From assembly GCA_018819135.1 (NCBI GenBank), contig JAHJQK010000119.1, positions 1 to 64,000 of the forward strand: a stretch of DNA of 64,000 nucleotides, in the 5' to 3' direction. Positions 31,012-41,270 of this stretch are shown here, in pieces (position 1 is the stretch's first letter; each line of letters opens with the position of its first letter). Origin of the DNA: Pseudomonadota bacterium (GTDB lineage: Bacteria; Desulfobacterota; SM23-61). The position numbers and the translations under genes are program-made. The notes beneath the pieces were generated by a model. It did not search any database and was not told the DNA's origin. It was given only the letters and a program-made list of their open reading frames with translations.

Positions 31012-31139
31012 GTTTCGTAAAAAGCTCCAGATGCAAGGCGCGCAAAATCTGTAGGGGCACGAAGCATCGTGCCCCTACTAAACCGCTGCAACGACGAAGG
31101 TGAAGCGCAACGCCGCAGATGGACTTTTTACGAAACCAT
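31012..31139. repeat. MITE-like intergenic element, copy B
   Basis: Same shell as 19253-19405 but centre is GTAGGGGCACGAagcaTCGTGCCCCTAC hairpin. Confidence 0.85.
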
Positions 31140-32080
31140 TAATCATATTTGATTCGAGGATCGATAAAGGCGTAAGACAAATCCGTAATAAGATTCACCA
31201 GCATGATAAAAACCGTAAGCACCACCAGGCCCGATTGGATCACGGGGTAATTCCGTTCCTGGATGGCCCCGATCAAAAACTTGCCCAGGCCGGGCCGATT
31301 AAAAACCATCTCGACCTCTATAGACCCCCCGATGGTTACCGCCATATAGACCGAGATCATCGTAACCACCGGAATTAAAGAGTTTCTCAAGGCGTGCTTG
31401 TAAATAACCACCCATTCCTTAAGCCCTTTGCTCCTGGCGGTGGTGATATAATCTTCATGTAAAACATTCAGCATGGAGGATCGGGTCAAGCGCATGACAA
31501 AAGCCGATTTTATCAGTCCCAGGCTGAGTGCAGGCAAAAACAGATGGCGGGCGCGCTCCACCCAATTGCTCAGCTCACCGCCGCCGATCATGGGAAACCA
31601 CCCCAGCACGAGGGAAAAGATGAAAAGAAGAATAATGGACAAATAAAACGCCGGAAAGGAAAAACCAAAAATCCCCAAAAATCTTCCGACAAAATCCAGG
31701 GGAGTGTTCCATTTCAGGGCCGCAAGGATTCCGGCCGGCACCCCGATTAAAATCCCGATCACCGTCGCCCATATGGCCAGGTCGACAGTATACGGAATCG
31801 CTCGTCTAAACAACTCGGATACGGGTTGACCGGTGCGCAGGTCTCGCCCTAAGTCCCCTCGGGTCAGATCCCATAAAAATGAGGTATACTGCTTCCAGAG
31901 CGGCTGGTTGAGACCCAGTCTCTCCCGGAGCACCTCAAGGGCTTCGGGGGTTGCCCGGTCTCCAAGAATTGCCATCGCCGGATCCCCCCCGAGCCCCCGG
32001 ACGGCAAAAAAAACAACGGTGATGACGACCAGGATCGTGGGTATTGCCAGCAGAAGCCTGCGAATGATGAACGTCGTCAT
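31139..32080 (-). CDS. Peptide/nickel ABC transporter permease (DppB-like)
   Basis: 313 aa; IRRLLLAIPTILVVITVVFF...EEWVVIYKHALRNSLIPVVTM-type EAA loop. Confidence 0.93.
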   Translation of the reverse strand: MTTFIIRRLLLAIPTILVVITVVFFAVRGLGGDPAMAILGDRATPEALEVLRERLGLNQPLWKQYTSFLWDLTRGDLGRDLRTGQPVSELFRRAIPYTVDLAIWATVIGILIGVPAGILAALKWNTPLDFVGRFLGIFGFSFPAFYLSIILLFIFSLVLGWFPMIGGGELSNWVERARHLFLPALSLGLIKSAFVMRLTRSSMLNVLHEDYITTARSKGLKEWVVIYKHALRNSLIPVVTMISVYMAVTIGGSIEVEMVFNRPGLGKFLIGAIQERNYPVIQSGLVVLTVFIMLVNLITDLSYAFIDPRIKYD

Positions 32081-32149
32081 AATAAAAAAGGCAGCTGGCG
32101 GGAGTCACTTTCCGCGCCTTCCTCCAGCTGCCCGGCTCCTTCCTGTTTA

Positions 32150-33433
32150 TCAGTGTTTCAGAATTCGCGCCTTTTCCAGCGGATACCCGAAAATCATCGA
32201 ACCTTTAATCTCAACGCCGGGGTCAAACCAGTTGTGCCGGACCAGCACTTTGGTCAGTTCATGGAGCGGCTTGGCCGGCATGTGTTTCAGGATCTGCAGT
32301 TGCGCCTCATAGTAAAGCTGCCTCTGTTTCTCTCGATTCATTTCGCCGCGGGCCGCTTCGATAAGGCGGTCGACACTATCGATTTTGCCGTCGCCATCCG
32401 CGTCCACATCGCCGTAATGGGAGAAATTCGTGATCGCCGTGGGCTTTCCGATACTTGCCTTGGAGTAATACCACTGGGTAAGATACGAGTCTGCCACCGG
32501 CGCCCGGCCCGCATAGTAAACGATCACATCGTTCATGTCTTTGCGGATATTGGCATGAAAGGTGGTATGATCAACCCCCTTGATTTCAAGCTGAACCCCC
32601 AGCGGTTTCCATAGTTCCTGGCAAATCTCCATGATGGACTTGTAGTAAGGTTTGTCGGTGATATATCCCATCAATTTAAAACCTTTGGGGTATCCCGCCT
32701 CAGCCAGCAGCTTTTTCGCTTTTTCCAAGTCGTACTCGTATAGAAGTTCTTTGGGCGTCTTCTCCTTGGGCAAAGCGGCGTAGTAAGAAGGGGGTACCGG
32801 AGCGGTCATCTCGTGCCAGACGGCGCCGAAATACTGTTTAAACGCTTTCCGGTCGGTCGCTATGGCCAGGGCTTTTCTGACTTTGAGGTTATCCAGGGGT
32901 TTTTTGGTCATGTTAAAGTGAATGGCACAGCCGCTGCCCAGCGGCACGGAATCCACGATAACCGTTTTGGTCTTCTTTACATCTTCAACCCAGTAGGTAT
33001 CCCGCTCCCCGTAAATCGCATCCAGGTCCCCCTTGATAAAGGCCATGGTTCTGGAAGCCACATTGGGCATAAAAAACATCTCCAGCCGCTCGATCGTCGG
33101 CGCTCCCCTGAAATAATTCGGGTTTCTGACAAAGGTTATTTTCTCTTTTGCTTTATAATTCTCAACCATGAATGGGCCGGTGCCGATGACGTACAGCCCG
33201 ATATTCTTCAAGCCCTTCTCCTCTCCCTGCTTTTTGCACACAATCATACCGGCCTGATAGGCAAAGGCCTGATCCATGATGAAAAAGGTATTGGGTTTTT
33301 TGAGAATGATTTGAACCGTGTATTTGTCGACGACCTTAACATTGTCAATGGCGAGAAACTTCGCGCCATAGGGGGAACCCAGTTGGGAATTTTTCAGGCG
33401 ATCAAAGGTGTATTTAACATCCTCGACGGTCAC
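32150..33433 (-). pseudogene. Peptide ABC transporter substrate-binding protein (SBP_bac_5), N-terminally truncated
   Basis: Starts in mid-domain (VTVEDVKYTFDRL) with no signal peptide; upstream is a repeat element. Confidence 0.75.
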
Positions 33434-33548
33434 GCAAAAAGTCTGGAAATAAGCCCTTCTGTCTTTCCGCGCAAGCCGGAATCCAGTCTTTGCGAATAAT
33501 TATAAATTCTCTGGACTCCGGTTTTCACCGGAGTGACGTTTTTTTGCG
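33433..33548. repeat. Related inverted-repeat-bounded element (CGCAAAAA...TTTTTGCG)
   Basis: Terminal CGCAAAAA / TTTTTGCG; internal ACTCCGgttttcaCCGGAGT dyad and 'gccggaatccag'. Confidence 0.7.
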
Positions 33549-33611
33549 AAGCCATCAATCCTGACATGCACATGTTTTTTAAAAGTCTTGGCCAGAAAAG
33601 GTTCATTATTC

Positions 33612-34370
33612 TCAGGCTGACGGAGAAAACTGCTCGAGAAATTTTTTGGATTTAAGGTCTTTTCCTAAGTATTGCTCGAGAAAACGGGAGAGGATCGTCT
33701 TGCTTTCTCTTAAAGATTGGGGCGAAAAAGAGACGCGCCCGACCTTTTCCAGAAGGATCGTCTGGGTGAGGAGAAGGGTCTTGATCGTTCCCAGAGAGAT
33801 GGAAACCAGACCAGGATGATTGAGGGCGCAAACTGGACAGAGTATTCCGCCTTCCCGGACGCTAAAGAAATTTTTTTCCCCGGAAAGTCCTTTTTTACAC
33901 CCCAGGCAATGATCGAGCAGGGGCTGGTATCCCAGGAGGGCGAGGAGCCGAACTTCAAAAATCCGCTGGATTTCTTCCTTAAGAATACCTTTGTCGATAA
34001 GATTAAGAAAAACAAGTAAAAGTTTAAAGAGCATTTTGTTCTTAATCTTCTCCGCCGTCATGGCATTGACCAATTCGATGAAATAACTGGCCCAGGCCAG
34101 TTTGTTGATGTCTTCCCGCAGACCGGCAAAAGAGCGCATCAGGTCGCAGTGGTTCAACCGGACAAGCTCCGAAGTCTCTTTCTCGAAAAAAGAAAGATTG
34201 ATGTAAGAACAGATTTCCAGCGTGTTGCCGAAGCGCTTGCGCGATCGCTTGGCTCCTTTGGCGATCCCCTTAATTTTACCAAAATCAAGGGTGTAAAGGG
34301 TGACAATTTTATCCGCTTCCCCGTAAGGGATCGAGCGGAGGACGATGGCTGGTGTTTTATATAAGGGCAT
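33612..34370 (-). CDS. recO: DNA repair protein RecO
   Basis: MPLYKTPAIVLRSIPYGEADKIVTLYTLDFGKIKGIAKGAKRSRKRFG; CLGCKKG zinc motif. Confidence 0.92.
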   Translation of the reverse strand: MPLYKTPAIVLRSIPYGEADKIVTLYTLDFGKIKGIAKGAKRSRKRFGNTLEICSYINLSFFEKETSELVRLNHCDLMRSFAGLREDINKLAWASYFIELVNAMTAEKIKNKMLFKLLLVFLNLIDKGILKEEIQRIFEVRLLALLGYQPLLDHCLGCKKGLSGEKNFFSVREGGILCPVCALNHPGLVSISLGTIKTLLLTQTILLEKVGRVSFSPQSLRESKTILSRFLEQYLGKDLKSKKFLEQFSPSA

Positions 34371-34524
34371 GAGTCTGGAAAAATTTTTTAGAAAGATCAT
34401 AGCAGAAAGATCTCTGGGAGGGAAGAAGCTCCTTTTTTATTCAGGAAGAGGCCGGATTTTTGCTATAATTCCCCCAGGGTCTCGATAAAAAATTAAATGA
34501 TTGCTCTTCGGCGAGAAACCTCCT

Positions 34525-36816
34525 ATGAACCTTCCTATTATTTTTGCTCTGCTCGTCATGGGGTTTACCTTTACCACCACCCAAGTGATGGTCATCCGCG
34601 AACTCCTGGTGGTCTTTGTCGGGAATGAGCTCTCTATTGCCATCATCCTGTCTAACTGGCTCCTGCTGGAGGCGGCTGGAAGTTACCTGATCGGCAGGAA
34701 GGTGCAAGAGTTAGGATGGGGAAGAAGTGGTTATGCCATTTTACAAACGGTTTTATCCCTTTTACTTCCGCTCACCATCTACGGAGTGCGCTGCCTCAGG
34801 GATATGATGGGTCTTCCCCTCGGGGAAGGGGTCAGCCTTTTGGCCATCTTTTTCTGGACCGTTCCTCTCCTTGCACCCTTAGGGATGGTGGACGGCACCC
34901 TTTTTGCCTTAGGCTGCGGCCTTTACGCGGAGGGAGTCAAAAAATCTCCCTCAACCATCGGCCGAGTTTATCTCTGTGAAGCCCTGGGAGCAGGAGGAGG
35001 AGGAATCCTTTATACTTTTTTGTTCATCCCTTTTTTTACTTCCTTCCAAGTGGCTTTCCTTCTGGGAGCGGCGAATCTGATTTCCGCGCTGCTCTTGATG
35101 GCAACGATGAAAAGAAAAACCCCCGGCAGGCATAAATTTCTTTGCGGACTGCTTGGTTCTTTACTCCTTACCAACCTCCTGCTCTTGATTTCTCCCGGCG
35201 CCCGGATGATCGAAAAAATCTCCTTGGATCGACAGTGGCGGGGAATCAAGGTTGTAGAATCCCGTTGGTCGCCTTACGGCAATGTGACGGTGGGACAGAG
35301 GGAAGAACAGTTTACTTTTTTCTCCAATGGCCTACCCATCGGTAACGCGCCCGTCCCGGACATCTCTTTGGTAGAAGAAAAAGTTCATTTTCCGCTGCTC
35401 TTTATTCCTTCTCCCCGAAAAATCCTGATCATCAGTGGAGGGTTTGGCGGGGTTATCACCGAGGTTCTCAAGCATCCCGTCGAAGAAGTTCATTATACCG
35501 AGATAGATCCTCTGATGATCCAGATGGTCAGGGATAACCCTCTCACCGCTCACGAGTTAGAAAATCCGCGCCTAAAGGTTCATTCTTTTGATGGCCGCTT
35601 ATTCCTCAAAACTACGACGCAAAAATTTGACGGGATTCTCTTAAACTTACCCCCCCCGTCCACTCTGGAGATAAACCGGTTCTATACCGTGGAGTTTTTC
35701 CGGGAGATCTTCAATAGACTAAACGAAAAAGGAGTTCTATCTTTTTCTCTTCCCGGCTCCGAAACATATCTCATCCCGGAATTACGAAATCTTAATTGGA
35801 GCCTGATCAAATCTTTGCAACAAGTTTTTCCCTCTATCTATGTGGTCCCGGGGAGGGTAAATATTTTTTTGGCCTTTCCGAGAAAAGATGTCCCCCCTCT
35901 CCTCCCGGATCTTTTGATTTCCCCCTTACGCCACAGAAAAATCAACACCCACTTCTTGACCGAGTACCAAATTCAACTCAAACTCCAAACCCAACGGATA
36001 AAATGGCTGGAACGTTCTCTGCTACGAGGAGAAGCGGTGCGGTTGAACCGGGATATTCAGCCGGTGGGCCTTTATTACGGCCTTGCTTACTGGAACGCCC
36101 AATTTCACCCTTTCCTGCAAATCTTCTGGGGAAAGCTGGTAAAGCTACGCTTCGGGCATATCGCTTTACCCCTCGGCCTAACCGCTATCTTCCTGTTGCT
36201 TTTGGGTCGAGTCTTGCGCAGCAAGTTGGCAGATGGCCTTAAGGATCCTATCCTCGTCTGGATGGTAATCACCACCGGATTCTTTGGGACTTCTTTCAGC
36301 ATTCTTTTAATTCTCTCTTTCCAGACGCTTTATGGATATGCCTATCAGTGGACGGGACTTTTCATCGCCATCTTCATGGCCGGGCTGGCTGGAGGTAGTT
36401 GGCAGATGACCCGGGCAGTGGAAAAGATCCGGCCATTGACTCAGACCCTTCTCAGAATAGAAATCCTTTTCATTGGCTTTATAATCCTGGGACTGTTCCT
36501 CATGGTTTTTTTCTATTCTCCATCAGGGCACGGTTATCTTCAGGCGATTAGAATCGGCTTGCTGCTGCTCAGTGGCATGGCGGGGTTCTTGGTGGGGCTT
36601 GAATTCCCTCTGGCCAGTTGCCTTTTTTCCGCGAGCAGGGAAAGAGTGGGGCGGGCAGCGGGTATTCTTTATGCGGCGGATCTTGGAGGAGCCTGGGCTG
36701 GATCGCTTTTTATAGGAGTTCTCCTGATTCCCGTTTTGGGAATCCTGCCCACTTTGGGAGTGATCCTTTTACTGAAACTAACCAGTCTATCTTTGATCTT
36801 AACCCTTCCCCGGTAA
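34525..36816 (+). CDS. Membrane-fused spermidine synthase-like protein
   Basis: ORF 34501..36816, likely ATG at 34525; N- and C-terminal TM bundles flank an SAM-like domain (ILIISGGFGGVITEVLKHPVEEVHYTEIDPLMIQM). Confidence 0.85.
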   Translation: MNLPIIFALLVMGFTFTTTQVMVIRELLVVFVGNELSIAIILSNWLLLEAAGSYLIGRKVQELGWGRSGYAILQTVLSLLLPLTIYGVRCLRDMMGLPLGEGVSLLAIFFWTVPLLAPLGMVDGTLFALGCGLYAEGVKKSPSTIGRVYLCEALGAGGGGILYTFLFIPFFTSFQVAFLLGAANLISALLLMATMKRKTPGRHKFLCGLLGSLLLTNLLLLISPGARMIEKISLDRQWRGIKVVESRWSPYGNVTVGQREEQFTFFSNGLPIGNAPVPDISLVEEKVHFPLLFIPSPRKILIISGGFGGVITEVLKHPVEEVHYTEIDPLMIQMVRDNPLTAHELENPRLKVHSFDGRLFLKTTTQKFDGILLNLPPPSTLEINRFYTVEFFREIFNRLNEKGVLSFSLPGSETYLIPELRNLNWSLIKSLQQVFPSIYVVPGRVNIFLAFPRKDVPPLLPDLLISPLRHRKINTHFLTEYQIQLKLQTQRIKWLERSLLRGEAVRLNRDIQPVGLYYGLAYWNAQFHPFLQIFWGKLVKLRFGHIALPLGLTAIFLLLLGRVLRSKLADGLKDPILVWMVITTGFFGTSFSILLILSFQTLYGYAYQWTGLFIAIFMAGLAGGSWQMTRAVEKIRPLTQTLLRIEILFIGFIILGLFLMVFFYSPSGHGYLQAIRIGLLLLSGMAGFLVGLEFPLASCLFSASRERVGRAAGILYAADLGGAWAGSLFIGVLLIPVLGILPTLGVILLLKLTSLSLILTLPR

Positions 36817-36866
36817 GATCACCAAGGAGTTTTTACTCCCCATTCCGGATGCGGCATTCCGAACTC

Positions 36867-37721
36867 CTATGGTTCCTTCTTTTCTTCTCCGGCAACCTTC
36901 TCCTTTATCTCTTTCGGTAGCAGCAGGTGGATAACCTCGCCGGACGCTCCCAAACGCCCTTGGGGCACTCCGTTGAAAAAAATTTCCACACCGCCGGCAT
37001 TGCCCACCGTAATTTTGAACTGACGCCGGGCAGTCCAGGTTGATTTCTCTTGGGGCTGAAGGAGAGCGTCTACCTTCTTCTGGTCATCGGATTGAATGCG
37101 AAGCCAGGTCAGTTCCGTAGCCTTGACTCTGAGGATATGCCTCTGTTCCTCTTTTTTCTCCTCTTTCTCCTCCTCGATTAAATCAGGAGTTAGGGCAGGA
37201 AGAGGGGCCAATGCGGCCGGAGTTTTTAACAAGTCTTTTTCCGGCGAGGGGAATTCCTCGGCTGGAGGTGTTTTATCTGGTGGCGTTTGTAAACGGGGAG
37301 CCTCCGGAACCGGCAAAGGAGGAGATGGATGAGGAGCAGGAGTTTGCTTGTACAAAGAGGAAAAGAGAATACCCGCGGCCAGAGATAAAATGAATAAAAT
37401 CAAGGTAAATTTCACTAGGGGCCGGGTTTTCTTGGGAGGGGGGCCAATTTTGATTTTGGGAGAAACCGTGGAGAAATCCACCTGAGCTTCATAAAGGGCA
37501 AGGACTTCCTTGGGGTCGATTCCGAGGTAGGAAACATAGGTGCGCAGGAAACCGCGCGTAAAAACTGGAGCAGGGAGGCGGCGAAAATCATCTTTTTCCA
37601 GTGCTTCGAGGTTCGGCAAGGTAATGCGCGTTACTTTGGCAATAGATTCTAAGGAGATGTTCCTTCGCTCCCGCTCTTGCCGGAGGTAGCTACCGACGCT
37701 TAATACCCGTTCTTCGTTCAA
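36867..37721 (-). CDS. RodZ-like HTH membrane protein
   Basis: 284 aa; N-terminal HTH 'SVGSYLRQERERRNISLESIAKVTRI', TM segment, proline-rich linker, C-terminal DUF4115-like domain. Confidence 0.85.
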   Translation of the reverse strand: MNEERVLSVGSYLRQERERRNISLESIAKVTRITLPNLEALEKDDFRRLPAPVFTRGFLRTYVSYLGIDPKEVLALYEAQVDFSTVSPKIKIGPPPKKTRPLVKFTLILFILSLAAGILFSSLYKQTPAPHPSPPLPVPEAPRLQTPPDKTPPAEEFPSPEKDLLKTPAALAPLPALTPDLIEEEKEEKKEEQRHILRVKATELTWLRIQSDDQKKVDALLQPQEKSTWTARRQFKITVGNAGGVEIFFNGVPQGRLGASGEVIHLLLPKEIKEKVAGEEKKEP

Positions 37722-39232
37722 GATTTTCCCTCCTTAGCGTTGGGAGGAACAAAAACCCGGCTTAACCATCTTCCTATTCTCTCTTGCATCCATCCGGTAA
37801 AGGATCCTTCCCGGAAGTAAAAAAGATCTCCTTCCCTTTCCAACTGGACCCTTTGCCCTATTTTCAGGTTCTCCTGGCGAGCGCGGGCTAAAATCATTTT
37901 CTGGTCGTTCGTGCGCACGAATCCAAGGGTAAGGGGCGAGGGAACTCCTTCGGGGGTAGTGTAAAGGGTGGTAAAAGTTTCCAAGGTCCCGTAATTCGCG
38001 GCAGGAGCTTGCTCGGAGATCTCCTTGGTCTCGGTATTGCCAGGGTCAAAGAGAGATTGCCAGTATACTGGAACTGGGCGGTAGGAGTCGGTACGCTCTA
38101 AGATGGTCACTAAATTGTTGTTGGCCAAACCCCCAATATTTTGGCTCAGGCCGATCCTCGCCCCTTGGACTTGGCGCGAGGGTTCCAATTCGCCCCTTAA
38201 TTGCCAAACCACTTCCGCGATCTGAGCCAGCCCCGAAGCCCCTACCGGGTGGCCTCGGGCCTTAAGGCCGCCCGAAGGATTAATGGGTATTTTTCCTTTG
38301 ATCGAGGTTAGGCCCTTTCCCAGGGCTTTCCATCCTTGTTGGGGGGGAAAAAATCCCAAATCTTCCGTGCCAATAATTTCAAAGGGAGTGAAGGCATCAT
38401 GCACTTCGGCCACGGAAATGTCCTGGGGATTTATTTTGGCCATGTTGTAGGCTTGCTGGGCAGCCAGCCGAGTGGACCGGAAGGAGGTGAACGAATCCCG
38501 GTGACGAACCGCCAGGGTATCGGTGGCATGACCGAGGCCCGAGACTCGGATTCTTTTTTTCTCCGCAGTCAAAACCACGGCTACGGCCCCGTCGGTGATC
38601 GGAGCACAATCATACGTGCGCAAGGGAAAAGATACCCATCTCGAAGCAAAGTAATCCTCCTCCGAGACCACCTTGCGGAATTGGGCGTAAGGATTGAGCG
38701 ATCCATTGTAATGATTTTTGATGGCTACCTTAGCCAGAACGGATTGCATTTGTTCAGTCGAAAGCCTGGCTTCCTGCTGGTATTTTTGGGTGATCATGGC
38801 AGCCAGGGCGGGCATGGAAGCGCCGTGGTTTCTTTCGTTTTGCTCAATTGCTTCCGCCAGAATTTTAGTCGTGCGGGCCGTAGGTAAATGGGTCATCTTT
38901 TCACCGGCGATGATCAGGACGTTCTTATGGTATCCGGAGGCTACGGCGTAAAAGGCGGATTCGAAAACCGCCGAGCCCGTGGAGGAAGCTGTTTCCACCC
39001 TGGAGGAAGGCACGCCGGATAGGCCCAGCCGATCGGTAATCAAGGCAGCAAAATTGCTCTCGCCGGTGAACTCTTCCACGCTCATGACCCCGATGAAGAC
39101 GTAGTCAATGGTGTGAATGTTGGCGTCTCCCATAGCCTTAAAAGCTGCCTCCACCATGAGTTCGGGTAAAGATTCGGTACTCTTGCCGAATTTGGTCATG
39201 CCCACGCCCGCCACATAAACTTCAGCACCCAT
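37718..39232 (-). CDS. Thiolase-family acyltransferase fused to a C-terminal OB-fold (DUF35-like) domain
   Basis: 504 aa; AGVGMTKFGKSTESLPELMVEAA..., NPSGGLKARGHPVGASG; C-terminal FTTLYTTPEGVPSPLTLGFVR...KIGQRVQLEREGDLFYF. Confidence 0.85.
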   Translation of the reverse strand: MGAEVYVAGVGMTKFGKSTESLPELMVEAAFKAMGDANIHTIDYVFIGVMSVEEFTGESNFAALITDRLGLSGVPSSRVETASSTGSAVFESAFYAVASGYHKNVLIIAGEKMTHLPTARTTKILAEAIEQNERNHGASMPALAAMITQKYQQEARLSTEQMQSVLAKVAIKNHYNGSLNPYAQFRKVVSEEDYFASRWVSFPLRTYDCAPITDGAVAVVLTAEKKRIRVSGLGHATDTLAVRHRDSFTSFRSTRLAAQQAYNMAKINPQDISVAEVHDAFTPFEIIGTEDLGFFPPQQGWKALGKGLTSIKGKIPINPSGGLKARGHPVGASGLAQIAEVVWQLRGELEPSRQVQGARIGLSQNIGGLANNNLVTILERTDSYRPVPVYWQSLFDPGNTETKEISEQAPAANYGTLETFTTLYTTPEGVPSPLTLGFVRTNDQKMILARARQENLKIGQRVQLEREGDLFYFREGSFTGWMQERIGRWLSRVFVPPNAKEGKS

Positions 39233-39360
39233 AAACCTCCTTAAAAATCAAAGTTGTTTTGATTATACAGAATCGCCGCAGGTTTGTCGAGCATCCGTAA
39301 GAGTTTGTCCACCTTCACTTTCTAAGAATACGAAAGTTCACTCATGAACCGGGCGGGAGG

Positions 39361-39843
39361 ATGATGAAAGATGGAAAAGCGGGATCGAAGGAATCCAGGG
39401 CATCCTCGGCTGAAGCCCCGCCCCTGGCCATGAATAGAGATTCTGTTGCTTTTATCTCCCAGAGCGGGACCCTGGGTAATTATTTGATGCTTCTGGCTGA
39501 GGCCAAAGGATACAGTTTCAGCGGTTTTGTCAGCAGTGGCAATCAGGCCATGCTGGAAGTGACAGATTATTTAAAATATTTTGGCGCCGACGAGGAAACT
39601 CGGGCGATTATTCTGTACATCGAGGGTATCCTGGATGCCCACCGCTTTGCCCGGGTAGCCAAGGGAGTGGCCCAAAAAAAACCCATCATGGTATACAAGG
39701 CCGGTCGGTTCGAAGTAGGCGTGCGCGCGGCTCTTTCCCATACAGCTTCTCTGGCAGGGAACGATAAAATTTTCGATGCCCTTTGCAAACAGGCTGGAAT
39801 CATCCGTTGCTATGATCCCTTGCAATGGCCTACGGCAATTTAA
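39361..39843 (+). pseudogene. Fragment of NDP-forming acyl-CoA synthetase (CoA ligase)
   Basis: Internal domain only: VAFISQSGTLGNYLMLLAEAKGYSFSGFVSSGNQAMLEVTDYLKYFGAD...RAALSHTASLAGND; lacks N-terminal CoA-binding and C-terminal ATP-grasp parts. Confidence 0.75.
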
Positions 39844-39936
39844 AAAATACAAACCGTAGAATGCACGTCTTGCGGTTGGTTTAAAATCTGGTAAATCTGC
39901 GTTCATCCGCGTCCGCAAGAGAATATTTTCCCGAAT

Positions 39937-40605
39937 TTAAAACGAACCGTATTTTTTATGGACCTCCCCCAAAGACGTTCCCTGCCTTAGCGCCTGGCGC
40001 ATCTTCCGCTCCTTGTTTACCGTCTTTTCGGCTTCTACCAGCACGCTTTCAATCAACCTTTGGGGAATAACCACCACGCCGTCCAGGTCCCCGAAGACGA
40101 AGTCTCCCGGGTAAATGGATGTTTCTCCGACCCGGATGGCCACCTGATATTCTTTCAGCTCCCAGCGGCTGATGGAGCTGGCCGGCATGTAAAATTTCGT
40201 GAAGACCGGAAAATTCATCTTCAGAATGAAGAGAGCATCGCGAACTCCCCCGTCTACTACCGCCCCCGTGCACCCCCGTTGCCTGGCGGAGAGGGTCATG
40301 ATTTCACCCCAATGAGAGGAAGATGAATCCCCGCCAGCGTTCAGGACGATCACACAATGGGGAGTCAGTGCCTCCAACATCTTGATCAACATGGGCGTGT
40401 CGTCGCTGGTGATGTCCCCCACGGCAATTCCCTGGCAGGTGAAAGCTGGGCCGGCGACTTTCATCTGATCCTTCAGGGGGCGGATGGATACCGGAAGAGA
40501 ATGATTCCGAACCCCTTGGGCATCTAAAATATCCGCTACCACTCCTGTGTAAAGTTGGCGATAACGCCGGCAGATTTCCGATAGGGTCATTTTCCTCATC
40601 TTCAT
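39937..40605 (-). CDS. RraA-like / HMG aldolase family protein
   Basis: 222 aa; GCTGAVVDGGVRDALFILKMNFPVF; PGDFVFGDLDGVVVIPQ. Confidence 0.88.
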   Translation of the reverse strand: MKMRKMTLSEICRRYRQLYTGVVADILDAQGVRNHSLPVSIRPLKDQMKVAGPAFTCQGIAVGDITSDDTPMLIKMLEALTPHCVIVLNAGGDSSSSHWGEIMTLSARQRGCTGAVVDGGVRDALFILKMNFPVFTKFYMPASSISRWELKEYQVAIRVGETSIYPGDFVFGDLDGVVVIPQRLIESVLVEAEKTVNKERKMRQALRQGTSLGEVHKKYGSF

Positions 40606-40829
40606 GGATCCCCCTTTCCTCCTTGATACTTCTGAATAATATACCCTGGCCCATTCAACGCCCGGTAAAAGATGGAAATAGTTTTCGTTTTTTCAGGGCT
40701 AAGGAAAGGATAATTTTTGAAAATTGCAATGGGTGGGATAAAATGAACACTTGAGTTGGTAAGACAAATGCGGGGCGGGGGGCCCGGCAGGATATAGTGT
40801 TCGCCTCCGCCCCGATAAAAAAGCCAAAA

Positions 40830-41099
40830 TTACTTCACGGCATTTTTCAATGCTTTTCCTGCACCAAATTTCGGTACTTTCTTTGCCGGGATCTTGATCT
40901 CTTTGCCCGTCTGGGGGTTCCGACCGACACGGGCTTTCCGTTTGCCCACACTGAATGTTCCAAAGCCCACCAGGGTTAAGGTTTGCCCTTTTTTCAGAGC
41001 TTTTGTAATTGTGTCCAGAACGCAAGAAATAGCATCCTCGGCCATTCTCTTGCTGCCCACCACTTTGGCTACTTCTGCCACCAGATCTGCCTTGTTCAT
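40830..41099 (-). CDS. HU-family DNA-binding protein
   Basis: 89 aa; MNKADLVAEVA...GFGTFSVGKRKARVGRNPQTGKEIKIPAKKVPKF. Confidence 0.96.
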   Translation of the reverse strand: MNKADLVAEVAKVVGSKRMAEDAISCVLDTITKALKKGQTLTLVGFGTFSVGKRKARVGRNPQTGKEIKIPAKKVPKFGAGKALKNAVK

Positions 41100-41242
41100 C
41101 CTGCTTCACCCCCCTTCTTTCTTGAAATATAAAAAATGCAACCCTATTTTAAAGGATATTTAAAACCTGTCAAATCTTTTGTTCGTAAAAAAATAAATTT
41201 TCTTTACCCCCCGGATTTACAAGTTAAGCCCCCTCACCCTTC

Positions 41243-41270
41243 CCCTCTCCCCCGCAAATGGGGGAGAGGG
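41243..41270. repeat. GC-rich hairpin CCCTCTCCCCC-gcaaat-GGGGGAGAGGG
   Basis: 11-bp perfect stem, 6-nt loop, in intergenic region. Confidence 0.8.
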
